In this document: piece by piece, positions 1 through 6,396 of the stretch
Layout: every line of letters begins with the position of its first letter
How positions within the stretch are numbered: the first letter of the stretch is position 1
Assembly: GCA_025359005.1 (NCBI GenBank)
Contig: JANYHP010000146.1
Location: 1 to 8,156, forward strand
DNA: 8,156 nucleotides
DNA from: Hyphomicrobiaceae bacterium
GTDB lineage: Bacteria > Pseudomonadota > Alphaproteobacteria > Rhizobiales > Hyphomicrobiaceae
Direction of reading: 5' to 3'
Program-made: the position numbers and the translations under genes
The notes under the pieces: generated by a model
The model's database searches: none
The model's input: only the letters and a program-made list of their open reading frames with translations
What the model was told of the DNA's origin: nothing

Positions 1-60
1 GCTTCCCTTCGCGGCATGTTGGTGAGCAAATGTCAGCGCCATAAGGAACACTAGCAACAT
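1..60 (-). CDS. Possible N-terminus of a secreted or membrane protein, cut by the window edge
   Basis: Reading the minus strand from the ATG at 60-58, the frame stays open to the window edge. It gives a very hydrophobic start (LLVFLMALTFA) followed by AHQHAAKGS, which resembles a short signal peptide. A second in-frame ATG lies at 42-40. Against this, there is no recognisable Shine-Dalgarno sequence before either ATG, no positive charge ahead of the hydrophobic stretch, and only 20 codons are visible. It would be transcribed away from the methyltransferase gene. This may be a chance open frame; the sequence to the left of the window decides. Confidence 0.2.
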   Translation of the reverse strand, partial: MLLVFLMALTFAHQHAAKGS

Positions 61-71
61 TAGGTTTCTAG

Positions 72-142
72 TGCAGCTTTTGCATCTGACGTTTGGTCAC
101 CAGTCTTGCCGCAAACGGTTACCAAACGTCAGATGCGCTGCA
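72..142. repeat. 71-bp palindromic element flanked by CTAG (MITE-like)
   Basis: The two halves are inverted copies of each other. The left arm is TGCAGC, then an extra TTTT, then GCATCTGACGTTTGGT (72-97). The right arm (121-142) is the exact inverted complement without the TTTT. Pairing resumes after one mismatch (ACC 99-101 with GGT 117-119), leaving a small loop near 102-116. CTAG stands immediately outside both ends (68-71 and 143-146). CTAG fits the YTAR target of some IS5-family elements and could be a target duplication, but it is itself palindromic and may simply extend the stem. No T-run follows, so a simple intrinsic terminator is less likely. A transposon-derived MITE or dispersed palindrome is my preferred reading. 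Confidence 0.6.
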
Positions 143-166
143 CTAGGGTCTGGGCGAGTGCAGCGC
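135..166 (+). promoter_or_regulatory. Second hairpin in the methyltransferase leader, competing with the upstream palindrome
   Basis: GCGCTGCACT (135-144) and AGTGCAGCGC (157-166) are perfect inverted repeats of 10 bp around a 12-nt loop. The left arm is also part of the right arm of the 72-142 palindrome, so in a transcript the two hairpins exclude each other. The element ends 55 nt before the preferred ATG of the methyltransferase gene. It could be a 5' leader structure, a binding site, or a third copy of an element end. The pairing is seen; any regulatory role is inferred. Confidence 0.3.
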
Positions 167-221
167 GGTATATCCTGTGAGGGTTCCCGTCGTAGTTGCG
201 TTTTGTAGGTATGGGCACGCC

Positions 222-1031
222 ATGTTGGGCCGGATTGCGCGGATTGGCGCCAGTTTCATCAGATCGCCGGGCAAGCGCGCCTGGGCCGAGGACAAGCTGG
301 CCTGGAAGCTGTTCCAGTTGCGCCAGCGCCGGCAGGATCGCATCAACGCGGCCTTCGATGCCCGGCACGGCACAGACACCGCGGCCGAGGTGGCATTGAC
401 GGAGGCTGGCGTCGGCGCCGATGACGCCGCGCGCGGCAATATCGTCTACCGGCCGCTGTGGGAGAGCAACTTCCACGCCGGGCTCCGCGCCATCGAAGCC
501 AAAGTCGGCGGCTTCGAGGACTTTACGTTTGTCGACATCGGCTCGGGCAAGGGTAAGCTGTTGCTGCTCGCCTCGCTCTATCCGTTCCGCCGCATCGTCG
601 GCATCGAGTACGCCGAGGGGCTGCATGCGGTGGCCGAGCGCAACGTCGCCCACTTCGCGGCGCCCAATCAGCGCTGCAAGACCCTGGTACCGATGCTCGG
701 CGACGCGCTGGCCTTCCAATTGCCGCCGGGACCGGTGGTGGCGCTGATCTTCAACGCGTTCGACCGCGAGACGACGGCACGGGCCATCGCGCATCTGGCG
801 CGGCAGCGGCCGGACGGCGCAGCCCCGGTTTTCGTCGTCTACGAGAACGTGCGACGGGCCGCCGAGATCGGTGCCGCCCTCAACGCGCCGGCGCCCTGGC
901 ACACCATCGCGCAGACACGTCGGCGCATCGTCATCGGCAACGCGGCTGCGGCGCGGCGCTGGCAGAGCGGCGGCCGACGCGCGAGCGAGACGATCGACGC
1001 GGCCACGACGGCCCCCGCCACCAGTCCCTGA
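222..1031 (+). CDS. Class I SAM-dependent methyltransferase
   Basis: The 269-aa protein should transfer a methyl group from S-adenosylmethionine to an unidentified substrate in the cytoplasm. Motif I is clear (VDIGSGKGK, about residues 104-112), and the acidic residue ending strand beta-2 is E129 in GIEYAEGL. A later FNAFDRE stretch stands where related small methyltransferases often have a NPF-like motif, followed by a VFVVYEN strand. The N-terminus is basic and helical (RQRRQDRINAAFDARHGTDT), and the C-terminus is an Ala/Arg-rich tail. I chose ATG 222 because the protein from there begins like its family; GTG 177 is also in frame and would add 15 residues. Neither start has a strong Shine-Dalgarno sequence. 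A 57-nt gap separates it from the oxidoreductase gene, so co-transcription is plausible but unproven. Confidence 0.85.
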   Translation: MLGRIARIGASFIRSPGKRAWAEDKLAWKLFQLRQRRQDRINAAFDARHGTDTAAEVALTEAGVGADDAARGNIVYRPLWESNFHAGLRAIEAKVGGFEDFTFVDIGSGKGKLLLLASLYPFRRIVGIEYAEGLHAVAERNVAHFAAPNQRCKTLVPMLGDALAFQLPPGPVVALIFNAFDRETTARAIAHLARQRPDGAAPVFVVYENVRRAAEIGAALNAPAPWHTIAQTRRRIVIGNAAAARRWQSGGRRASETIDAATTAPATSP

Positions 1032-1088
1032 GACCACGCCCGACGTCTGATTTTTCAAGACCAGAACTCTTCGACAAGGAAGCCCCCC

Positions 1089-2339
1089 ATGAGCATGACG
1101 GACGTAGCAATCGTAGGCGCCGGACCCTACGGCCTTTCGATGGCGGCCACGTTGGCGGCGAGTGGCGTCGACTATCGCGTATTCGGCACGCCGATGCAGT
1201 TCTGGGCCGACACGATGCCACCTGGCATGGCCTTGAAGACAAGCTGGATCACGGCCGGCTTCATCGATCCGCGCAAGCCTTATTCCCTCGTCGACTACTG
1301 CGTCGAACACGGCATCCCGCATGAGGAAACGGTGAACCCCATCGATCTGGAAACATTCGTTGCCTACGGCCGCGAATTCCAGCGCCGCTCGGTGCCCAAC
1401 CTCAACACAGCCCACATCGCGCGCATCGAGACCAAGGGCGACGGGTTCCGCCTGACCACCGACGACGGCGCGGTCGTCGACGCCCGCCGCGTGGTCGTCG
1501 CCACCGGCATCATCGATCATCGCGTGATGCCGGACGAGCTGGCCTCGCTGTCGTCGGAGTACGTCACCCACAGCGCCACCTGCGCGCCGTTCGAGCGCTT
1601 CGCCGGCAAGGATGTGCTGGTCATCGGTGCCGGCGCGTCGTCGGTCGACACGGCGGCGGCGTTGCGGCTGGTCGGTGGTCGCCCCATCGTCATCGCGCGC
1701 TCCGGCGAGATCCGCTATCAGTCGCCGGGGGCGCCACGCACCTGGTGGGACCGGATCAGGGCGCCCGACAGCAAGCTCGGCCCCGGCTGGCGCGCGCTCG
1801 CGGTGACGACGATGCCGCGCCTGTTCTATATGTTGCCGGAGAAATTCCGCGTCGAGGTCGTGCGCCGCTTCCTCGGCCCGGCGGCGAGCTGGCCCGCGCG
1901 CAAGATCGTCGAGGGCCACGTCACGTTCAAGCTCGGTGCCGACATCAAGGCGGCACGCATCGCCGACGGCAAGGTGCACGTCGACACCGCCAAGCGCGAC
2001 GGCACACGGGAGACCCTCGTCGTCGATCACGTCATCGCCGCGACCGGCTATCGCGTCGACATGCGCCACTACGCGCTGCTCGATCCGGCCATCCGCGCCA
2101 AGCTGGCATTGACCGACGACAGTCCGGCGCTGTCGCCGAAATTCGAATCGTCCGTTCCCGGCCTCTATTTCGTCGGCACCTCCGCGGCGAATTCGTTCGG
2201 CCCGATGTTCCGCTTCGTCATGGGGTCGGGCTACACCGTGCGGACCATCACCGCCCACATTCTGGCGAACCTGCGGAACCGCAAAGAGGTTGCCGCGCCG
2301 GCAGTTCTGGCCGGCGATCTGTCGAGCAAACAGGCCTGA
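1089..2339 (+). CDS. FAD/NAD(P)-dependent oxidoreductase, SidA/IucD- or CzcO-like flavoprotein monooxygenase
   Basis: This 416-aa protein has the two-dinucleotide-fold layout of class B flavin monooxygenases. The FAD-binding GAGPYG is at residues 10-15 after a typical beta-strand (VAIVGAG). A second Rossmann motif, VLVIGAGASS, at about 176-185 should bind NAD(P)H. ATGYR is at 318-322, and the C-terminal FAD-contact strand LYFVGTSAANSFGP lies around 360-373. The likely chemistry is hydroxylation or oxidation of an amine or other soft nucleophile, but the substrate is not readable from sequence. AAGGAAG at 1076-1082 sits 6 nt before ATG 1089 and supports this start; ATG 1095 is a weaker alternative. 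The gene is followed within 10 nt by the ATP-grasp gene, so the two are almost certainly one transcript. A simple NAD(P)H-dependent reductase remains possible. Confidence 0.85.
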   Translation: MSMTDVAIVGAGPYGLSMAATLAASGVDYRVFGTPMQFWADTMPPGMALKTSWITAGFIDPRKPYSLVDYCVEHGIPHEETVNPIDLETFVAYGREFQRRSVPNLNTAHIARIETKGDGFRLTTDDGAVVDARRVVVATGIIDHRVMPDELASLSSEYVTHSATCAPFERFAGKDVLVIGAGASSVDTAAALRLVGGRPIVIARSGEIRYQSPGAPRTWWDRIRAPDSKLGPGWRALAVTTMPRLFYMLPEKFRVEVVRRFLGPAASWPARKIVEGHVTFKLGADIKAARIADGKVHVDTAKRDGTRETLVVDHVIAATGYRVDMRHYALLDPAIRAKLALTDDSPALSPKFESSVPGLYFVGTSAANSFGPMFRFVMGSGYTVRTITAHILANLRNRKEVAAPAVLAGDLSSKQA

Positions 2340-2342
2340 GGA
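2338..2342 (+). promoter_or_regulatory. Shine-Dalgarno of the ATP-grasp gene, overlapping the upstream stop codon
   Basis: GAGGA lies 7 nt before ATG 2350 and shares bases with the TGA that ends the oxidoreductase gene (2337-2339). It fixes the start at 2350 rather than at the in-frame TTG at 2290, which lies inside the preceding gene. The overlap suggests translational coupling of the two enzymes. Confidence 0.65.
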
Positions 2343-2349
2343 CCCCATC

Positions 2350-3675
2350 ATGACGGCGCCTGCCCGCATCCTGTTTCTGGCCCTCACCAACGACGTGGGC
2401 GCCAACCGCGTCGTCGGCGCTATGGCGGCCGCGGGGCTCGACTGCGGCGTCATGAGCCCGCCGGGTTTTTTCAGCGCGGCCTCGGCTTTCGCATCGGCCA
2501 CCTTCACGCTGCCGCAACAGCGCGGCCTGTGGCTTGCCATGCCGGTTGTAGCGCGGCGGCTGGCCGCCGTGATGGACAGCTGGCGGCCCGATTGGATCAT
2601 CCCGCTCGACGACATGGCGACGTGGCAACTGCGCAGCCTCGCCGTCGGCCGTCGCGTCCGCGCCGACGTCGCGCGGCTGATCATCACCTCGCTCGGCGAC
2701 CCCAACGGCTACCGGGCGGCGGTGTCGCGCGGCGACCTCTTGGATCTGGCGAGCCGTCTTGGCGTGCGGGTGCCGCGCAGCCGGGCCGCATCATCGATCC
2801 ACGAGGCGATCGCGCACGCGGCCGGCATCGGCTATCCGCTGATGCTGAAGCTGGAGCATACCTGCGGCGGCGCCGGCGTGCAGCGCATCGACGATGCCGA
2901 GCAGTTGATCGGCGCCATGCAGGCGGCTGGCCTCGGCACCGGGCACGCCGCCAAGAAACTGCGCACGATGGCCAAGCTGTTGGTCTGGCGTGCGGCCGGG
3001 CTGACGGACCTGGATGCGGCGCCGGCCGGCGTGCAGGCCTGCGTCGAGGGGCGGCTGGCGCTCCGGACGGTCGCAGCCGTCGAAGGCCGGGTGCTGGCCG
3101 GCGTCAATTTCTCGGCCGTCTCGGTGCATCCCGAGCCGACCGGCGCGAGCACGGTTCTGCGCCCCATCGATCATCCGGAAATGGAGCGGGCCGCCGCCAA
3201 GATCGTCAAGGCGCTCGGCGCATCGGGGCTGCTGAGTTTCGACTTTTTGATTTCGCCGAAAGACAATTCTGCGGCGCTCATCGAGATGAACGCCCGTCCC
3301 GTGGGCAGTGCCCATCTCGGCGCGCGCATCGGCCATGACGTGTGCGGGGCGCTGGCCGCCCATATCGCTGGACGGCCGATCCCCACCGAGACGACGGCGT
3401 CCGTGCCGGACTTGGAGATTGCACTGTTCCCCAAAGAGCTGGAGCGTGATCCGGCGAGTGTGCGGTTGGCTCCTGGTTCCGCTGTGCTGCACGACGTACC
3501 GTGGGACGATGCGCCGGTGATCGCCGCCTACCGCGACTGGCTCGCCGCGCGACACCCGACGCGCATGGCGGAGATCGACCGGCAGCTGCGCCGTCCCGCC
3601 GCCGCTGTCGGTGCCGCGCATCCAGCGTGTGTGGATGCGGCACTCATGGCGTCGCCACACCGGCTGGCCGGCTGA
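2350..3675 (+). CDS. ATP-grasp domain protein, probable carboxylate-amine ligase
   Basis: ATP-grasp enzymes activate a carboxylate as an acylphosphate and join it to an amine, thiol or similar nucleophile. The 441-aa protein begins with a Rossmann-like pre-ATP-grasp domain (ARILFLALTNDVGANRVVGAM, then WIIPLDD near residue 83). The ATP-grasp core follows: K167 in LMLKLEHTCGGAGV with the glycine-rich loop at 173-176, D298 in SFDFLI, and the metal-binding EMNARPVGS with E312, N314 and R316. The nucleotide and metal ligands look intact. The C-terminal 100 residues are not recognised and may hold substrate contacts. It is translationally coupled to the flavoprotein gene, suggesting that one enzyme works on the other's product. 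Its last 32 bp overlap the 3' end of the convergent membrane-protein gene. The substrate is unknown. Confidence 0.85.
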   Translation: MTAPARILFLALTNDVGANRVVGAMAAAGLDCGVMSPPGFFSAASAFASATFTLPQQRGLWLAMPVVARRLAAVMDSWRPDWIIPLDDMATWQLRSLAVGRRVRADVARLIITSLGDPNGYRAAVSRGDLLDLASRLGVRVPRSRAASSIHEAIAHAAGIGYPLMLKLEHTCGGAGVQRIDDAEQLIGAMQAAGLGTGHAAKKLRTMAKLLVWRAAGLTDLDAAPAGVQACVEGRLALRTVAAVEGRVLAGVNFSAVSVHPEPTGASTVLRPIDHPEMERAAAKIVKALGASGLLSFDFLISPKDNSAALIEMNARPVGSAHLGARIGHDVCGALAAHIAGRPIPTETTASVPDLEIALFPKELERDPASVRLAPGSAVLHDVPWDDAPVIAAYRDWLAARHPTRMAEIDRQLRRPAAAVGAAHPACVDAALMASPHRLAG

Positions 3676-4438
3676 GGCGCGGGCTTACGGCGATCAGGGT
3701 TGCCGAAATTGTCAGCGCTGCAATGGCTGCGACGGCGTAAGCCGCGACCTGTCCCAGCATGGGCGTGGCGAAGCCGACCACGGCGAAGAATGCCACGAAC
3801 GCCAACAACGACAGCGAGATGCCGCGTAGCACGCGCAACAACGCATCCGGCCCCTGCTGGCTGTGCATGAAAGCGCCAATCACTGTCAGGATTACCGGGT
3901 AGCTGGCGATGATGCCGGAGCGCTGCGGGCCGAGCAGGTCGGCCGACACCATGATGACGCTGACGAGCGCAAACGTCGCCGCCATGCGCGCTGGAATATC
4001 CCAGGCCGGTGGCGGCACCACCACCGCGACCAGGGCCGGCCGCGGCAGCGCGACAAAGCAGCCGATCAAAAGGGCTGCCGACAGAAACGCTGCGAGCAGC
4101 GGGGCCACATCCAGCGTCTGCGTCGCCAGCGCCGTTGCGGCATAGGCGGCGACGGCCGAGGCCAGCGCCCCCGGCCAGGCGAGGCGGCGCCCGGCCAGTC
4201 CGAAAGCCAGAATGAAGGCCGCGATGGCCCATACCGCGATCACCGCGCCGCGCGCCGCGCCGACCAGGAACTGCGGCCCCTTGTCGAGCCCGAGAAAGAA
4301 CAGCACTGGCCCCGTCATCCACGGCAGCCCCATGATCAGCCCGCCGAACGTCGCCCCCCAGCGCCGCGCAGCCAACGACATGATCGCCACCAGCACCGGC
4401 GGCACCGAGATCTTGAGCAGCAAGGCCAGCAGGGTCAT
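3644..4438 (-). CDS. Polytopic inner-membrane protein with an internal duplication, function unknown
   Basis: The 264-aa protein is almost entirely hydrophobic, with about eight predicted membrane segments separated by short polar turns such as LDKGPQ and MHSQQGPD. The halves are related: residues 28-64 (GGLIMGLP..TGP..GP...ARG) align without gaps to 170-206 (SGIIASYP..LTV..GP...LRG) at a constant offset of 142. G28, G33, P39, G54, P55, R63 and G64 match their partners, which implies a pseudo-symmetric fold like that of transporters or channels. The start at ATG 4438 has no clear Shine-Dalgarno sequence, but no better in-frame start was seen. It runs against the ATP-grasp gene, overlapping it by 32 bp at the 3' end, and is divergent from the YARHG gene. 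I do not recognise a named family, so a transport role is inference. Confidence 0.75.
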   Translation of the reverse strand: MTLLALLLKISVPPVLVAIMSLAARRWGATFGGLIMGLPWMTGPVLFFLGLDKGPQFLVGAARGAVIAVWAIAAFILAFGLAGRRLAWPGALASAVAAYAATALATQTLDVAPLLAAFLSAALLIGCFVALPRPALVAVVVPPPAWDIPARMAATFALVSVIMVSADLLGPQRSGIIASYPVILTVIGAFMHSQQGPDALLRVLRGISLSLLAFVAFFAVVGFATPMLGQVAAYAVAAIAALTISATLIAVSPRLSRPAGVATP

Positions 4439-4558
4439 CAGGGGCGCGCATCCATAAATCCGGCGCCCGCCTCACGTCGAGAGCTGGCGGCGCGCCTCTT
4501 GCCGCGTCTATGATCATCGTGCCCTTGTGGGCGCAAGTGCCGGAATGGAGGCAGAGCC

Positions 4559-4876
4559 ATGCTGAAGCCTATCGCCGTACCGAACCGCGCAGTGCTCATC
4601 GCAGCCATGGCGGCACTGCTGTCCTTGGCCATGTCCGGCTCCGGCAGTCGCGCCGGTGATGATAGCGGGCTGGACGATCTCGACTGCGAAGAGCTTTGGC
4701 TCCGGCGCAACCAGATCTACGCCAATCGCGGCTTCTGTTTCAAAACCGAGCGCGCGATCGACGTCTTCGGCCGGCGCTGCTTCCCGCCCTATGGCCGCCT
4801 GACCGCCGCCGACGAGCGATCCCTCGCCGCCATCCGCTCAGCCGAGCGCGCCAAGCAATGCCGCGTCGAGGGGTGA
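4559..4876 (+). CDS. Small secreted YARHG-domain protein
   Basis: The 105-aa protein has an N-terminal signal peptide: a basic start, a hydrophobic core at about 11-26 (AVLIAAMAALLSLAMS), and probable cleavage after SRA near residue 32. The mature part is one YARHG domain (about 43-100), recognised from LRRNQIYANRGFCF, where NQIYANRG replaces the usual NEIYARHG, and from the ERAIDVFGRRCFPPYG and LTAADERSLAAIRSAE stretches. Four cysteines (C43, C60, C74, C101), all in the mature part, could form two disulfides in the periplasm or outside. YARHG is an extracellular domain of unclear function, often found in cell-envelope proteins. GGAGG at 4547-4551, 7 nt before ATG 4559, supports the start. 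It appears monocistronic and ends before a strong hairpin. Confidence 0.8.
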   Translation: MLKPIAVPNRAVLIAAMAALLSLAMSGSGSRAGDDSGLDDLDCEELWLRRNQIYANRGFCFKTERAIDVFGRRCFPPYGRLTAADERSLAAIRSAERAKQCRVEG

Positions 4877-4895
4877 GGCTTAGAACTGTTCGGGT

Positions 4896-4951
4896 CTCCA
4901 ACGTCCCTTGTCCCCTTCGAACTTCTTCGAAGGGGAAAGGGTGAGATGGAG
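4896..4951. terminator. Large hairpin between convergent genes, probable bidirectional terminator or dispersed palindrome
   Basis: The core stem is CCCCTTCGAA (4912-4921) paired with TTCGAAGGGG (4926-4935) around the loop CTTC, 10 bp and perfect. CCCTT (4905-4909) pairs with AAGGG (4937-4941) after a small bulge, and CTCCA (4896-4900) pairs with TGGAG (4947-4951) across an internal loop, giving about 20 paired positions in 56 nt. It lies between the 3' ends of the YARHG gene and the MFS gene, the right place for a terminator serving both strands. No clean T-run follows on either side. The size and layered symmetry recall the dispersed intergenic palindromes common in alphaproteobacterial genomes, so it may be one copy of a repeat family. 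Confidence 0.65.
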
Positions 4952-4980
4952 CAAGACTTGAATTGCCCTGGGCTGAACAT

Positions 4981-6237
4981 TCAATTCTCCTCGTGCGTCT
5001 CGACGCGGACCGTATCGAAGATCTCGGGATGGCTTGAGAGGCGGCGGCGCGCGTAGAGGCCGGCACCGAGAATAACGCAGCCATTGATAAACAACGTCGT
5101 TGCGAGCCCGATGTGGGCCGCCAGTGCGCCGGCCAGCAGCGTGCCCACCGGGGCCACCCCCTGGAACGACATGGCATAGAGCCCGATCACGCGGCCGCGC
5201 CATTCGTCGCTCACCGATTGCTGCAGCAGCACGTTGGCCGAGTTGGCGCAACACATCACCGAGCCGCCGATCACGATCAGCAGCAAGCAATTGAGCGCCA
5301 GCACCCGCGACACTGCAAACAGCGCCAGCGCCAGACCCAGCGTGATAGGCGCCAGCGCGATCAGCCAGCGTTGCGTCTCGGTGCCCCGTTGCATCGACAG
5401 CGCCACCGCCGCCAGCATCGCACCGAGCCCGGCCGCGCTCATCAACAGCCCGAACGTGCTCGAGCGGCCTTGGAAAAAATCTGCGGCGATCGACGGCATC
5501 AGGTGGATGTAGGGCACGCCGAACAGACCCACCATCGCCATCAGCGGCACCAGCGTGCGCACCTGCGGCAGCGCCCACAGCGTCGCCAGCGCTGACAGCA
5601 CGCCCGGTTGCGCCCGCGCCTTGGCCGCCGTCAGGTCTTCGGGCGCGAGCTTCATCGCCAGCAGCGAGCCGATGATGGCAAAGTTTGCCACCGCGTTGAA
5701 GGCGAAGCACCATGCCTCCGACACGTAGAGCAGCACCGCGCCGGCCAGCGCCGGGCCGATCATGCGGCCGGCGTTGAACAGCGTGGCGCTGACGCCCAGC
5801 GCACTCGGCATCAAACTGCGGTCCTCGACGATGGTGGCGAGCAGCGACTGCCGCGTCGGCATCTCGAAGGCGTTGAGCGAGCCGTGCAGCACAGCGGCTC
5901 CCAGAAACACCCAGACATTGTGCAGGTCGAGCGCCGACATCGCCATCAGCACCAGCGAAATGGCGCTCAACGCCAGATCGATGCCGATCAACAAGGGCAG
6001 CTTGGGCATGCGGTCGACGATGCGGCCGGTGAATGGTCCGAGCAGCAGAAACGGGATCTGCAGCAGAAACCCCATCACGCCCAGCATGAACACCGAACCG
6101 GTCAGCCGGTAGACCAGCCACGACAGCGCCGTCGCCTGCACCCAGCTGCCGAGCACGGAAATGCCGTGCCCGAGGGCGTAGATGCGGACGCGCGGTTTTT
6201 CGAGAGCTGGCGGCAGCCAGAGATGGCGTGACGGCAC
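4981..6237 (-). CDS. MFS transporter, MFS_3/EntS-like exporter
   Basis: The 418-aa inner-membrane protein should be a proton-driven exporter with 11-12 transmembrane helices. The first helix region (RIYALGHGISVLGSWVQATALSWLVY, about 18-43) and the MFS motif A equivalent GPFTGRIVDRMPKLP (67-81) are clear. Two further signatures point to the EntS/MFS_3 branch: FEMPTRQSLLATIVEDRSLM (124-143) and SDEWRGRVIGLYAMSFQGVAPVG (343-365). EntS exports the siderophore enterobactin; the substrate here is unknown. The start is GTG at 6237-6235, without a visible Shine-Dalgarno sequence, but the distance from the N-terminus to helix 1 suits the family. It converges with the YARHG gene. The 159-nt gap upstream, to the end of the 83-aa protein gene, shows no clear promoter to my eye. 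Confidence 0.9.
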   Translation of the reverse strand: MPSRHLWLPPALEKPRVRIYALGHGISVLGSWVQATALSWLVYRLTGSVFMLGVMGFLLQIPFLLLGPFTGRIVDRMPKLPLLIGIDLALSAISLVLMAMSALDLHNVWVFLGAAVLHGSLNAFEMPTRQSLLATIVEDRSLMPSALGVSATLFNAGRMIGPALAGAVLLYVSEAWCFAFNAVANFAIIGSLLAMKLAPEDLTAAKARAQPGVLSALATLWALPQVRTLVPLMAMVGLFGVPYIHLMPSIAADFFQGRSSTFGLLMSAAGLGAMLAAVALSMQRGTETQRWLIALAPITLGLALALFAVSRVLALNCLLLIVIGGSVMCCANSANVLLQQSVSDEWRGRVIGLYAMSFQGVAPVGTLLAGALAAHIGLATTLFINGCVILGAGLYARRRLSSHPEIFDTVRVETHEEN

Positions 6238-6396
6238 GAAGGGGATTACCTGAGGAGACGGACGGTGGGAACGCGCGTCGGCACGACGACGGAGCAGGCG
6301 GATCGGACAGGACGACGTTAGGGCGCCCGCCCCCGCGCCGCAACCGTGCCCGCGCGCATGCCACAGTCCCGCGCCGCCGCGGCGGATGGTGGCCCG

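Noticed and set aside
177..221. Upstream GTG start for the methyltransferase
   Set aside because: The added residues (MRVPVVVAFCRYGHA) do not look like the family N-terminus and no ribosome site precedes the GTG; kept only as an alternative.
2290..2349. Upstream TTG start for the ATP-grasp gene
   Set aside because: It lies inside the oxidoreductase gene, and ATG 2350 has a well-placed GAGGA.
129..2705. An 858-codon open frame on the minus strand across the methyltransferase and oxidoreductase genes
   Set aside because: Its translation is Arg/Ala/Gly-rich with no recognisable domain, and it lies antisense to two genes with clear motifs; it is a by-product of high GC content.
3528..4517. A 329-codon minus-strand frame over the membrane-protein region
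   Set aside because: It is a frame shadow of the 264-aa membrane protein; the latter has coherent hydrophobic segments and an internal repeat, while this one has neither.
4439..4558. Possible divergent promoters between the membrane-protein and YARHG genes
   Set aside because: I found no pair of -35/-10 boxes with good spacing on either strand, so none is annotated.
4559..6237. Siderophore system based on the EntS-like exporter and SidA-like oxidoreductase
   Set aside because: There is no siderophore synthetase, receptor, ferric reductase or Fur-like box in the window; family likeness alone is too weak.
6374..6385. Perfect 12-bp palindrome CCGCCGCGGCGG just after the end of the 83-aa protein gene
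   Set aside because: There is no loop, no T-run, and the local sequence is simple CCG repetition, so chance is the better explanation.
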